A model generated the notes under the pieces. That model was not told the DNA's origin. It saw only the letters and a program-made list of their open reading frames with translations, and ran no database searches. Shown here in pieces: positions 1 to 8,074 of a stretch of DNA of 64,000 nucleotides. A program made the translations under genes and the position numbers. Source of the stretch: Ferruginibacter sp. (lineage in GTDB: Bacteria > Bacteroidota > Bacteroidia > Chitinophagales > Chitinophagaceae); assembly GCA_025963635.1 (NCBI GenBank), contig JAOQAK010000002.1, positions 1 through 64,000 of the forward strand, in the 5' to 3' direction. Position 1 is the stretch's first letter. The number at the start of each line of letters is the position of its first letter.

Positions 1-136
1 TAATCGCTTAAAAAACGATTTTCTCTCAGATGCTGTTGTAGCCAAATCGATAAATTGAATAAGTTATAGTAAAGGAGTCTCTATTATTAATCAAAAGTCG
101 GCTCAAAAGTAAAACTCTTTTATGATTACTGAATAC

Positions 137-3100
137 TTATAACGAAGCCACCTGCTTTACATTGCCGGTTCGCTTCAGTACGCCCCAACCCTGCAGTTCT
201 CCTTTAATGGCGGTATTAAAAGATTTGATGACGATATAATACATCAGCTGGCGGTAAACCAGGCGCTGGGGTATCATCCAGACCAGCTTTTTATAGTCCT
301 CTTTTTCAAAAGCGAATGCCAGTGCGGCTCCGGCCACATCCACCAGTGTAAAAACAAGGTAGTAAAAGAGAATATGCCCGATGCTTGCCTGGATGATGCC
401 GAAACCCGCCGCCAGCAAGCTTATTACCAACAACAAATCAGCAAGCGGCGCTAAAAAGGGAAGTATCATTTGGAAAATCAGGATATTAGGCATTGCCACC
501 ATTCCAAAGTTTTTATACACAGGGTTAAAGAATGTGTCCCGGTGTTTCCAAAAGCACTGCATTACACCAAAACTCCACCTGAAGCGCTGTTTTAGAAACT
601 GCTTCATTGTTTCAGGCGCCTCCGTATAGGAAATGGCATCGTTGCAATTCCGCACCTGGTAACCCATGCGGTGCATGCGCATGGTAAGGTCGCAGTCTTC
701 GGCCAGGGTGTCTGTTGTAAAACCACCTGCTTTAATAATAGCTTCTTTTCTGAAAGCGCCAATAGCGCCCGGAACCACCGTGATACAGTTTAGAAGGTCG
801 AAAGCCCTCCTGTCAAAATTTTGGGAGGTGATGTATTCGATACTTTGCCAGCGCGTGATCATATTTACTTCGTTGCCAATTTTTACATTACCGGCAACTG
901 CGCCTACGATACCCGGATGAGTTGAAGAACCATCCAGGTCAAATTTTTTCATTAGCTGGGTAATGGCATCCTGTTTTAACTGGGTATCTGCATCAATACA
1001 AACCACAAATTCACTTTCCGCTTTATCAACGCCCACATTTAGTGCAGAAGCCTTACCACCATTTGGCTTTGTATACACCTTAACATTGGGAGTGTTTTGA
1101 AAGGCATTACTCACATTCAGGAAAGTATTGTCTTTACTTCCATCATCTATAAACACCACCTGCATGTTTGGATAATCCTGGCTCAGCAGGCTTTGTACAG
1201 TTCTTATGGCATTTACCTCTTCGTTAAATGCAGGGACAATCACACTTACCAGCGGCTTATCACTAAAGGGCAGAATGACTACCGGCGATATTTTCCCTTC
1301 TTTTTTCTTTTGCATCCACGCCAGTATTGCCATCGCCAGCATTCTGCCTACCGACAATGCAATGCCTACGATAAATAAGGCAAACAGGATATGACCGCCC
1401 CAATAAGTACCTTCTGCAAAAAGCAGGTTGAGTTTAATTTGCCAGTCCTGGTTTACAGGAGGCATAATATCATCCTTTCTTTTGCCCATCAGGTCGGCGA
1501 TGGTGGTGAATTTGCAGCCCCGCTTCTTAAAATAAGCAATGATCCGGGGAAGTGCATCAATGGTGTTTTGACGGGAGCTACCGCCCGCATCATGCAATAA
1601 AACAATACTTGCATTGTTTTCTTCGGCATACCGTATTGTTCGATTCACAATACTGTCGGCATTCATGTTGGGATCCCAGTCGTTGGGGTCAATGCTTTCG
1701 CCAACAGCAATATAATTATCCTTTTTGCTCCTGGCGATTGGTTCAATTTCTTCGAAGGTTTGAGGTTCACTATCCGCATTGTACGGCGCCCGGAATAGAA
1801 TCGTCGAATGACCGGTAACGCATTCAATCAGCGATCGGGTAGTTTTCATTTCAAGTTCCGCTCTCTCAGGACTCATTTTGGCCACGTTATGGTGTGTAAA
1901 CGTATGATTGCCTATTTCATATCCATCTTTATAGATGCGCTGTAGGAGGGGAATATTGCTTTCTGCATTCAGGCCAATGACAAAAAAAGTGGCGGGTATT
2001 TTTTCTTTTTCAAGAATGGCTAAAACTTTTGGGGTAAATTCCGCATCCGGGCCATCATCAAAGGTTAAAATAATTTTATGACCAGGGCCCATTGGGGTTT
2101 TGTCTTCAGCAAATTTTTCATAAACATATCCCGAAGGAAGTTGAATGTATCGCTGTTCTGCAATCAGCATCTCGGTTTTATCAACCTCTATTTTCAGGAT
2201 GCCCGCGCCGGGAGTATAAAGAATGTTTAACAATTCACCTTCTCCGGTAGCGGTGGGTTTTGTATTAGGATCGATTGGTATATTTTCGAGGCTGGCGAAA
2301 TCGAAAGGGTTTGCTTGAAGGGCAACAGTACTGAGGTCGCGATCGTAAAATTTCCAGATACGCGGATCTTCTCCTCCAAGATGCCAAAGCGCTGTGCCGG
2401 CCGTTTTATAATCATCGCTGAATCGTACAATGTTGAAGGTGGTTGCTGCATCTGTGAGCCAAATAGAATGATTGGTTTCAGAAGATGAATCATTTGCAGG
2501 CTCATTAAAACTATAATGGAGGTTGTAGGTATCATTATCAAAAGTGATAGAAGCATTCGATAATTTGGCCTTATCGATCGCGGCAGCATAAGTAATGTCT
2601 TCCACTCTTTTGCCCTCTTCCTCAACAATCCAGTCGCGGGCATATCCTGCTACGCCTAAAATAATTTTTGAAGCATCAATTTTATCGTCCATCCAGTCTA
2701 GTTGTTCTTCTATCCATTTTTGACTGCTGATAGGGCCTGCGCCGGTGGCATCATTATACTGGTCATAGGCCATCAGGATAACATGGTCGTTGTATTTGGC
2801 CAGTTCTTTAAAGTCATAATCTTCATTTTTCGCCTGTACATCCATGCTTACTAACAAGTTCTTCGGATGAAGCGACCCGTATAATTCTTTTTGAAACCGG
2901 GTAAGTGGCAGGTTCGTCTTTTCACCCAATTCTTCAAAATCGACGTTGATTCCCTGTAGGTGATAATATTCAAGGGTATCAGCAATTTGGGCAATGATCC
3001 TTTTCCTTTTTGAAGAATCACTTAAAATTACATGGAGCAATTTGGGGTCAAAAAATCCTCCCCCCGTTGCATTTCCGCTGTGAAAATTGTTAAAAATTGG

Positions 3101-3604
3101 CTGGATACTTAGGTTGCTTTTCTTCATTGCGGCTAATCCTGCACTGTCTATCCTGGTTTGAAGTGTGAAACTAATCGTATCAATAAAGAACCATTCGGGG
3201 TAGATGGTATTTAGTTTATCAGCATTTTTCTGGAGATCTGGCAGTGAAGCTTTATTCCACGGGGTATAAAAAGCCGATCTTATTAAAGAAGGCTTGTTTT
3301 TAACAGCCAGCAGATGTTTAATTGAATCTTCCTGCTGTTTTTTAGCGAGAAAATTTTTGAACCCTTTGTATTTTTTATTTTCAGCAGATCCCAGGACGAA
3401 TTTTTTAGAGGGATCAAGTATGGCCTGGTAAGCTTTTGCCCTCGCATTCATATTGGGCAGGGATGGATTGGTTGCATTGATCACCGCCAGGATGGTCACC
3501 AGCAAAAAAAACACCACCACAATTGAGACGATGCGGCTGGTCCATTTTATTCTTGTCCATCGTTTGCGGGTGCCTGTTTGAAATATTTGTAAAGAATTAC
3601 TCAT
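137..3604 (-). CDS. GH18 / NodB deacetylase / GT2 trifunctional membrane protein
   Basis: A protein of 1155 residues with three enzyme modules. An N-terminal membrane helix (about 25-43) precedes a GH18-like domain (about 105-430) with the catalytic signature GINVDFEEL near residue 220. A NodB polysaccharide deacetylase follows (about 500-690), with TFDDGP near 513, the metal site GNHTFTHH near 570 and FRAPYN. After a second membrane segment (about 735-765) comes a processive family 2 glycosyltransferase: SVIVPAFNEE near 790, CIDAD near 870, AEDCD near 975 and QRFRW near 1009. Several C-terminal helices end the protein. By family knowledge the GT2 part would polymerise and export a beta-linked (N-acetyl)hexosamine or similar glycan from the cytoplasm, and the two outer domains would deacetylate and trim it. 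The product is inferred. A good promoter (TTG-N21-TAGCTTTG) ends 8 bases before the ATG. No partner gene is adjacent. Confidence 0.88.
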   Translation of the reverse strand: MSNSLQIFQTGTRKRWTRIKWTSRIVSIVVVFFLLVTILAVINATNPSLPNMNARAKAYQAILDPSKKFVLGSAENKKYKGFKNFLAKKQQEDSIKHLLAVKNKPSLIRSAFYTPWNKASLPDLQKNADKLNTIYPEWFFIDTISFTLQTRIDSAGLAAMKKSNLSIQPIFNNFHSGNATGGGFFDPKLLHVILSDSSKRKRIIAQIADTLEYYHLQGINVDFEELGEKTNLPLTRFQKELYGSLHPKNLLVSMDVQAKNEDYDFKELAKYNDHVILMAYDQYNDATGAGPISSQKWIEEQLDWMDDKIDASKIILGVAGYARDWIVEEEGKRVEDITYAAAIDKAKLSNASITFDNDTYNLHYSFNEPANDSSSETNHSIWLTDAATTFNIVRFSDDYKTAGTALWHLGGEDPRIWKFYDRDLSTVALQANPFDFASLENIPIDPNTKPTATGEGELLNILYTPGAGILKIEVDKTEMLIAEQRYIQLPSGYVYEKFAEDKTPMGPGHKIILTFDDGPDAEFTPKVLAILEKEKIPATFFVIGLNAESNIPLLQRIYKDGYEIGNHTFTHHNVAKMSPERAELEMKTTRSLIECVTGHSTILFRAPYNADSEPQTFEEIEPIARSKKDNYIAVGESIDPNDWDPNMNADSIVNRTIRYAEENNASIVLLHDAGGSSRQNTIDALPRIIAYFKKRGCKFTTIADLMGKRKDDIMPPVNQDWQIKLNLLFAEGTYWGGHILFALFIVGIALSVGRMLAMAILAWMQKKKEGKISPVVILPFSDKPLVSVIVPAFNEEVNAIRTVQSLLSQDYPNMQVVFIDDGSKDNTFLNVSNAFQNTPNVKVYTKPNGGKASALNVGVDKAESEFVVCIDADTQLKQDAITQLMKKFDLDGSSTHPGIVGAVAGNVKIGNEVNMITRWQSIEYITSQNFDRRAFDLLNCITVVPGAIGAFRKEAIIKAGGFTTDTLAEDCDLTMRMHRMGYQVRNCNDAISYTEAPETMKQFLKQRFRWSFGVMQCFWKHRDTFFNPVYKNFGMVAMPNILIFQMILPFLAPLADLLLVISLLAAGFGIIQASIGHILFYYLVFTLVDVAGAALAFAFEKEDYKKLVWMIPQRLVYRQLMYYIVIKSFNTAIKGELQGWGVLKRTGNVKQVASL

Positions 3605-3611
3605 GGTATCA

Positions 3612-3619
3612 CAAAGCTA
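3612..3619 (-). promoter_or_regulatory. -7 promoter element (TAGCTTTG) of the GH18/NodB/GT2 gene
   Basis: On the minus strand TAGCTTTG matches the Bacteroidota -7 consensus TAnnTTTG. A TTG lies 21 bases upstream at 3641-3643, as expected for the -33 element. Only seven bases separate the element from the ATG at 3604, so the leader must be very short. Confidence 0.55.
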
Positions 3620-3806
3620 TCCTAATTAAATAATTACCTGCAACAATCCTGTTGTTAACGGTAAGTTATGCCTGGCCGGCACCATATTGAAGTGGAGGTG
3701 AACGCCGAGGTCAATTGATGTAGGGAAAGGAGTCTTCCAAAAAACAAGCTAAGGGAAATGCGCCAAAGATGGTTCTGAGAAAACGGATTGGTATAAAAAA
3801 TAGAAA

Positions 3807-3828
3807 GGCCCCTGTAGAAACAGGGGCC
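3807..3828 (-). terminator. Strong intrinsic terminator hairpin, minus direction
   Basis: GGCCCCTG and CAGGGGCC form a perfect 8-bp GC stem around the loop TAGAAA. Read on the minus strand it is followed by TTTCTATTTTTT, the U-rich tail of an intrinsic terminator. On the plus strand no T-run follows. It insulates the gene starting at 3604 from minus-strand transcription coming from upstream. Confidence 0.7.
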
Positions 3829-4468
3829 GTTTACCAAAACTAACTGCTTATGAGAAAAATTTAAATTTTTTATTTTGTGATTCCTAATCTATAATACGCA
3901 AATGGAATGCCAACTGTTTTACCTTTCCTGTTAATTTCTCCCTTAATGCGTTTACTACTAAATAAGAACTGTAATCTAATCGTTTATTAAAACCTTGTTT
4001 TATAAATGCTCTGTAAAGTTAAATCAATTAACTATCGAAAGTTAAAAATTAAACTGAATTTTTGTCGCTTTAACAATTATTTAAACTACTTATTTTCAGC
4101 TTCTAAATACCCCTTCAACAATCTACGGTCTGCTCAGCATTAATCTCTTCAGACCCGGTTTTGTTTTAAATAAAAGAACTAATGATTATCTTTTCCTGAA
4201 AGTCAAAATTAGATGTTTTCATGTTTCAATAAACTGACCTTCGTCATCTCTTTGCACTTTTAAAATGATCTTCGTAGCCTAATCAGCAAAAAATATCAGC
4301 TTATCCTTAATGTGCCTTAAATGTCCCATTGCTGAAAATCTTTCTCAAAACGGGATACAAGGGAATTCAACTCAACGACATGCTGCACCAGTAAACTTTT
4401 ATGCGATCAAAACAACTCATTCGAAAGCTCCTACAATATAAAACCTGCAAGTGTAAAAATCAAAGCTT

Positions 4469-5533
4469 TTAATTTTGAGTGGCCATTTTTTCAGCATTTT
4501 CGGCAAACTGCAACGCTTCAATGAACTCCTGTACATCTCCATTCAACACATTATCGAGGTTATATACGGTAAGCCCGATCCGATGATCCGTTACCCGCCC
4601 TTGCGGAAAATTATAAGTTCTTATTTTGGCGCTTCTGTCACCAGTGCTCACCAGGCTTTTGCGCTTGTGTGCAATTGCTTCTTCTGCCTTTCTAACCTCC
4701 TCATCGTACAGTTTGGTTCTTAACATATCCATGGCTTTTTCTTTATTTCCCAACTGGCTGCGCTCTGTTTGACACATCACCACAAGCCCGGTGGGTTTAT
4801 GAGTTAAAAAAACCTTGGTTTCTACTTTGTTTACATTCTGCCCACCGGCACCACCGCTTCGTGCAGTTTCCATTTTAACATCGCTTTCCTTCAATTCAAA
4901 ATCTACTTCTTCGGCTTCGGGCATTACCGCTACAGTTGCTGCGCTGGTATGTACACGGCCACTTGCTTCTGTGTCGGGCACCCTTTGTACACGGTGTACG
5001 CCGCTCTCAAATTTTAGTGTGCCATACACATCATCGCCCACTACTTCCACCTGCACTTCTTTATATCCGCCAGCTGTTCCTTCACTTTCACTCAGCAGGG
5101 CAGTTTTCCAGCCCCGTCTTTCGCAATATTTCAGGTACATCCTCAACAGATCACCTGCAAAGAGCGATGCTTCATCGCCGCCAGTTCCTGCCCTTATCTC
5201 AAGAATAGCATTTTTTTCATCATAAGGATCTTTGGGGATTAGCATATTGCGGAGTGATTTTTCCAGGTCTTCCTTTTTTTCTTCCAAACCAGGCAACTCC
5301 TGCTTTGCGAGTTCCCTCATTTCTGCATCATCGCCATTTAATACTTCCCTGTTAAATTCAATGTCATCCAATACCCTCACATAAGCGTCCCTTGCCTGCA
5401 CAATTTTCTCCAGGTTGCGGTATTCTTTACTGATGGCCGTGAATTTTTTATTATCACTTACAATTTCAGGATTGGTAAGCGCTACTCCTAAATTGTCGAA
5501 CCTACCTTTAATCGCATCTAATTTATCTAACAT
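4469..5533 (-). CDS. prfA: Peptide chain release factor 1
   Basis: A 354-residue class I release factor, which recognises UAA/UAG in the ribosomal A site and triggers peptidyl-tRNA hydrolysis. The catalytic GGQ lies in [13 protein letters not shown] near residue 230. The anticodon-like tripeptide region reads [18 protein letters not shown] near 185; E. coli RF1 has PAT at this place, so the middle residue is Asp here. The length fits RF1 (E. coli 360), and the RF2-type SPF tripeptide is absent. The gene stands alone. It is divergent from the amidohydrolase gene, with 208 bases between them and no clear TAnnTTTG element on the prfA side. Confidence 0.97.
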   Translation of the reverse strand: MLDKLDAIKGRFDNLGVALTNPEIVSDNKKFTAISKEYRNLEKIVQARDAYVRVLDDIEFNREVLNGDDAEMRELAKQELPGLEEKKEDLEKSLRNMLIPKDPYDEKNAILEIRAGTGGDEASLFAGDLLRMYLKYCERRGWKTALLSESEGTAGGYKEVQVEVVGDDVYGTLKFESGVHRVQRVPDTEASGRVHTSAATVAVMPEAEEVDFELKESDVKMETARSGGAGGQNVNKVETKVFLTHKPTGLVVMCQTERSQLGNKEKAMDMLRTKLYDEEVRKAEEAIAHKRKSLVSTGDRSAKIRTYNFPQGRVTDHRIGLTVYNLDNVLNGDVQEFIEALQFAENAEKMATQN

Positions 5534-5741
5534 ATTGTATTTTTATTCGTCCTCTCTTTTGTAAAAATGATCATTAATGACGCCGGGCTGGTACAAGGCA
5601 TTTTGTGGAATGAGTATTAATTCATCCGTTGTGCTAATTACCTTTTTCGTGTGACTAACATTTTGTTTAGGACCTTTGCTACCTGTTTAGCAGTTAACGG
5701 TATAAACAGGCGGCAAATTTACAATATATCAACCAATCATT

Positions 5742-6920
5742 TTGTACAGAAAATTTACAGCGGAGTTTGTTTTCAACGGCCATAAAATTTTACCCGGCAC
5801 GCCTGTGGTGGTAACGGATAGCGCCGGAACTATCATTGATGTGGTTGAAGGGCAAGATGCGGGAGACGGAATAGAAGTATTTCAAGGGATGCTTACCCCA
5901 GGTTTTGTGAATGCACATTGTCACCTGGAGTTGAGTCATTTAAAGGGAATGATACCTGCAAATACGGGCCTCGTGTCATTTGTTCAGCAGGTAATGAGCA
6001 ACAGGGCTTGCTCCGCCGAACAGAAGCAGGAGGCCATGATGACTGCCGATGCAGCGATGTATGCGGCCGGAATAGTAGCTGTGGGAGATATCTGTAACAC
6101 TGCAGATTCCATTACTGTTAAAAACCAAAGCAAAATTCATTGGCATAATTTCGTTGAGGTAAGTGGTTTTGTGGATGCTAAGGCACAACAAAGGCTGGAT
6201 GAAATGAAGAAAGTATATGATCAGTTTCAGGTGGCCAATCCGGGCAAAGGCAATACCACGTTTTCTCCACATGCGCCGTACAGTGTTTCAAAAACATTGT
6301 TTCAGCTATTGAATGATGCAACCGCCGGCCAGCTAATTACCATACATAACCAGGAGTGTGCCGCTGAGAACCATCTTTACCAACAGAAAACGGGAGACTT
6401 TTTATCGCTGTACAAAAACTTTGGAATTGACATCTCTGTATTTGAACCAACGGGTAAAACAAGTTTTCAAAGTTGGCTGCCTATGTTTTCCGGGGCACAA
6501 TCCATTCTTGCAGTTCATAACACTTTTATTGATATTGAAGATTTAACCTTTTTTAAAAATCTTTCGAAACCGGTTGAGGTTTATTATTGCATTTGCATCA
6601 ATGCCAATAAACACATTGAACAAATTACTCCACCGCTTGAACTGATGATGAAACATAATTGCAATATGGTCATTGGCACTGATAGCCTGGCAAGTAATTA
6701 TCAACTGGATATCCTGGAAGAAATAAAAGCAATTCAACAGGAGACGAATTTACCGTTAACGGAATTATTACAATGGGCAACCCTCAATGGGGCGAGGGCT
6801 TTACAAATGGAGGATAAAATTGGAAGCTTCGAAAAAGGCAAAAAGCCGGGCATAGTGCTTATAGAAGAATTAACCGGTTTGCAGGCCGGCCCACAATCCT
6901 TTTCGAGGCGAATTCTTTAA
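5742..6920 (+). CDS. Amidohydrolase family protein (TRZ/ATZ, deaminase-like)
   Basis: A 392-residue metal-dependent hydrolase of the amidohydrolase superfamily, likely cytosolic. The first metal site NAHCHLELSH falls near residues 58-66. Later ligand regions are SPHAPYSVS (about 175), TIHNQE (about 202) and the conserved Asp in IGTDSLASN (about 315). This pattern is shared by deaminases and chlorohydrolases such as cytosine, guanine or aminodeoxyfutalosine deaminases; the substrate cannot be told from sequence. The start is a TTG at 5742: no ATG occurs before codon 50, which would delete the N-terminal beta-sandwich. The TTG lies inside a near match to the -7 promoter element (TCATTTTG), which makes the start doubtful. 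It converges on recO with ten bases between the stops. Confidence 0.85.
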   Translation: MYRKFTAEFVFNGHKILPGTPVVVTDSAGTIIDVVEGQDAGDGIEVFQGMLTPGFVNAHCHLELSHLKGMIPANTGLVSFVQQVMSNRACSAEQKQEAMMTADAAMYAAGIVAVGDICNTADSITVKNQSKIHWHNFVEVSGFVDAKAQQRLDEMKKVYDQFQVANPGKGNTTFSPHAPYSVSKTLFQLLNDATAGQLITIHNQECAAENHLYQQKTGDFLSLYKNFGIDISVFEPTGKTSFQSWLPMFSGAQSILAVHNTFIDIEDLTFFKNLSKPVEVYYCICINANKHIEQITPPLELMMKHNCNMVIGTDSLASNYQLDILEEIKAIQQETNLPLTELLQWATLNGARALQMEDKIGSFEKGKKPGIVLIEELTGLQAGPQSFSRRIL

Positions 6921-6930
6921 TGGTATGGTA

Positions 6931-7662
6931 TCATAACACTTCGTGCAATACGGCGAGTGTTCTCATAATGCCAAAATCGGGGATATGCAAAACATAATAT
7001 TGCTGGTAATACAGCAATAACTTTCTTCTCTCATCATGATTCAACTTAAATTGGGCCAGCTCAAACGGCTGCATTACTCTTAGTAACCTGGAAGTGACCC
7101 GGGCATATTCACCTTCCATAAAATGTGGATGTTCAGGTTGTACCATTACAAAATTACCTTCCTCCAGATCGAGTATAGCGTGTTCGGCATTGTGATTATC
7201 AGCCATTCTAAACCCAAAAAAATAAGGAAGCTGTACAGAAAAGTAAAGGGCGAAATTGGCTGTAACGCTTTTATCTGCACTATCCAACTGAAGCAGGATG
7301 TCTTCGCAAAAATAGAATAAGGCGGTGTTTTGCTCCGGTTGCTTCAGGCATTTTTGCAATAGCTCCACGATGTACAAAGCGATGCTGTTTTTGATCACAT
7401 TACTTAACACCTGCTCAAATAAAACATCCCACTTAAATTCCTTGATGCGTTGCATCGATTTTTGATCGCTGTGGTAAACTATAAGGTCGAGGATCGCCCC
7501 CGGCTGGAAGTGATTGGCTTTAGCGGAAGACTTTTTAGTAGTTCGCACGCCATTTACCATATAGGTTTGCACACCAAACAGTTCGGTGAAAATAGTAACC
7601 ACCACGCTTGTCTCACCATACCGGATGGTGCGTAAAACGATGCCCTTTGTTTTATGTGTCAT
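6931..7662 (-). CDS. recO: DNA repair protein RecO
   Basis: A 243-residue RecO. The N-terminal OB-fold is recognisable from KGIVLRTIRYGETSVVVTI followed by GVQTYMVNGVR, and an all-helical C-terminal domain follows. RecO works with RecR to load RecA on SSB-coated single-stranded DNA in the RecF recombinational repair pathway. No zinc-binding cysteine cluster is apparent in the C-terminal part, unlike some Gram-positive RecO proteins. The start is the ATG at 7662. The gene converges on the amidohydrolase gene with only ten bases between stops. Confidence 0.9.
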   Translation of the reverse strand: MTHKTKGIVLRTIRYGETSVVVTIFTELFGVQTYMVNGVRTTKKSSAKANHFQPGAILDLIVYHSDQKSMQRIKEFKWDVLFEQVLSNVIKNSIALYIVELLQKCLKQPEQNTALFYFCEDILLQLDSADKSVTANFALYFSVQLPYFFGFRMADNHNAEHAILDLEEGNFVMVQPEHPHFMEGEYARVTSRLLRVMQPFELAQFKLNHDERRKLLLYYQQYYVLHIPDFGIMRTLAVLHEVL

Positions 7663-8074
7663 ATAAAAAACTAAGTCAGGAATTGAATCCCATCCGCCCG
7701 CCCCAAAGTTGGGATTTATAGTTCATCCGGACAGATTTTATAAAAATGAATTGTTCAAGCAATCGCAGGAATTTGTTGCACCCGGTTATTTACTTTTATT
7801 TTCCGGCTTACAGCTTTATACCGGCTTTGTATGCTTTGAATGTATCGTTTCAGAATATGCGCCGATTCATAACCGACCTCCCAATCTCCAATATCCAGCA
7901 TCCGACATCCATCATCCATCATCGATCATCCAGTATCGATCATCCAGTGTCCAGTGTCCAGTACCAGTATCAGTATCCAGCATAACCTGCAATGAATAGA
8001 TAAACATTAATCCGCCAAACCATTCAATTACGTTCAAATTGTTTTTCTTTGCAGCTCATAATAATAACCCATCT
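7663..8074. other. 412-base gap with short repeats and the exporter promoter region
   Basis: This gap between divergent recO and the RND exporter holds the short tandem repeat tract at 7881-7984. A near match to the -7 element (TTTCTTTG, about 8044-8051) lies about 25 bases before the exporter ATG. Open frames across the tract are produced by its low complexity and are not supported as genes. Confidence 0.5.
7881..7984. repeat. Short tandem repeats built on ATCCAGT / ATCGATC units
   Basis: A tract of degenerate 6-8 base units of the type CCAGTAT, CCAGTGT and ATCCATC. At 7921-7948 a 14-base unit, ATCGATCATCCAGT, occurs twice in perfect tandem, followed by CCAGTGT, CCAGTGT, CCAGTAC, CAGTATC. 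The units are not a multiple of three, so the tract is intergenic low-complexity DNA prone to slippage. Confidence 0.8.

Larger units (their letters stand above)
3605..4468. other. 864-base gap with an orphan terminator and a possible short transcript
   Basis: No convincing full gene is visible. On the minus strand an open stretch of 44 codons runs from about 4023 to the stop near 3890, with a coding-like composition but no ATG, GTG or TTG start. About 60 bases later comes the hairpin terminator at 3807-3828. The terminator lies 640 bases beyond the end of prfA, so it more likely ends a separate small RNA, a short mRNA or a decayed gene than the prfA transcript. The rest of the gap (about 4030-4468) is AT-rich with stops in all frames. 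The direct repeat TTTAACTTT occurs twice near 4025-4050. Confidence 0.4.

Noticed and set aside
3655-3837. 60-codon minus-strand frame over the orphan terminator
   Set aside because: It runs through the terminator hairpin, has no domain or signal peptide, and is poor in coding character.
4973-4984. Reading the PDT in RF1 as evidence of a stop-codon reassignment
   Set aside because: TAA, TAG and TGA all end genes normally in the window, and a single residue change is not enough.
7709-7999. Overlapping plus-strand frames of 79-96 codons
   Set aside because: They are generated by the ATCCAGT repeat tract, are Ser/His/Pro-rich and have no start context.
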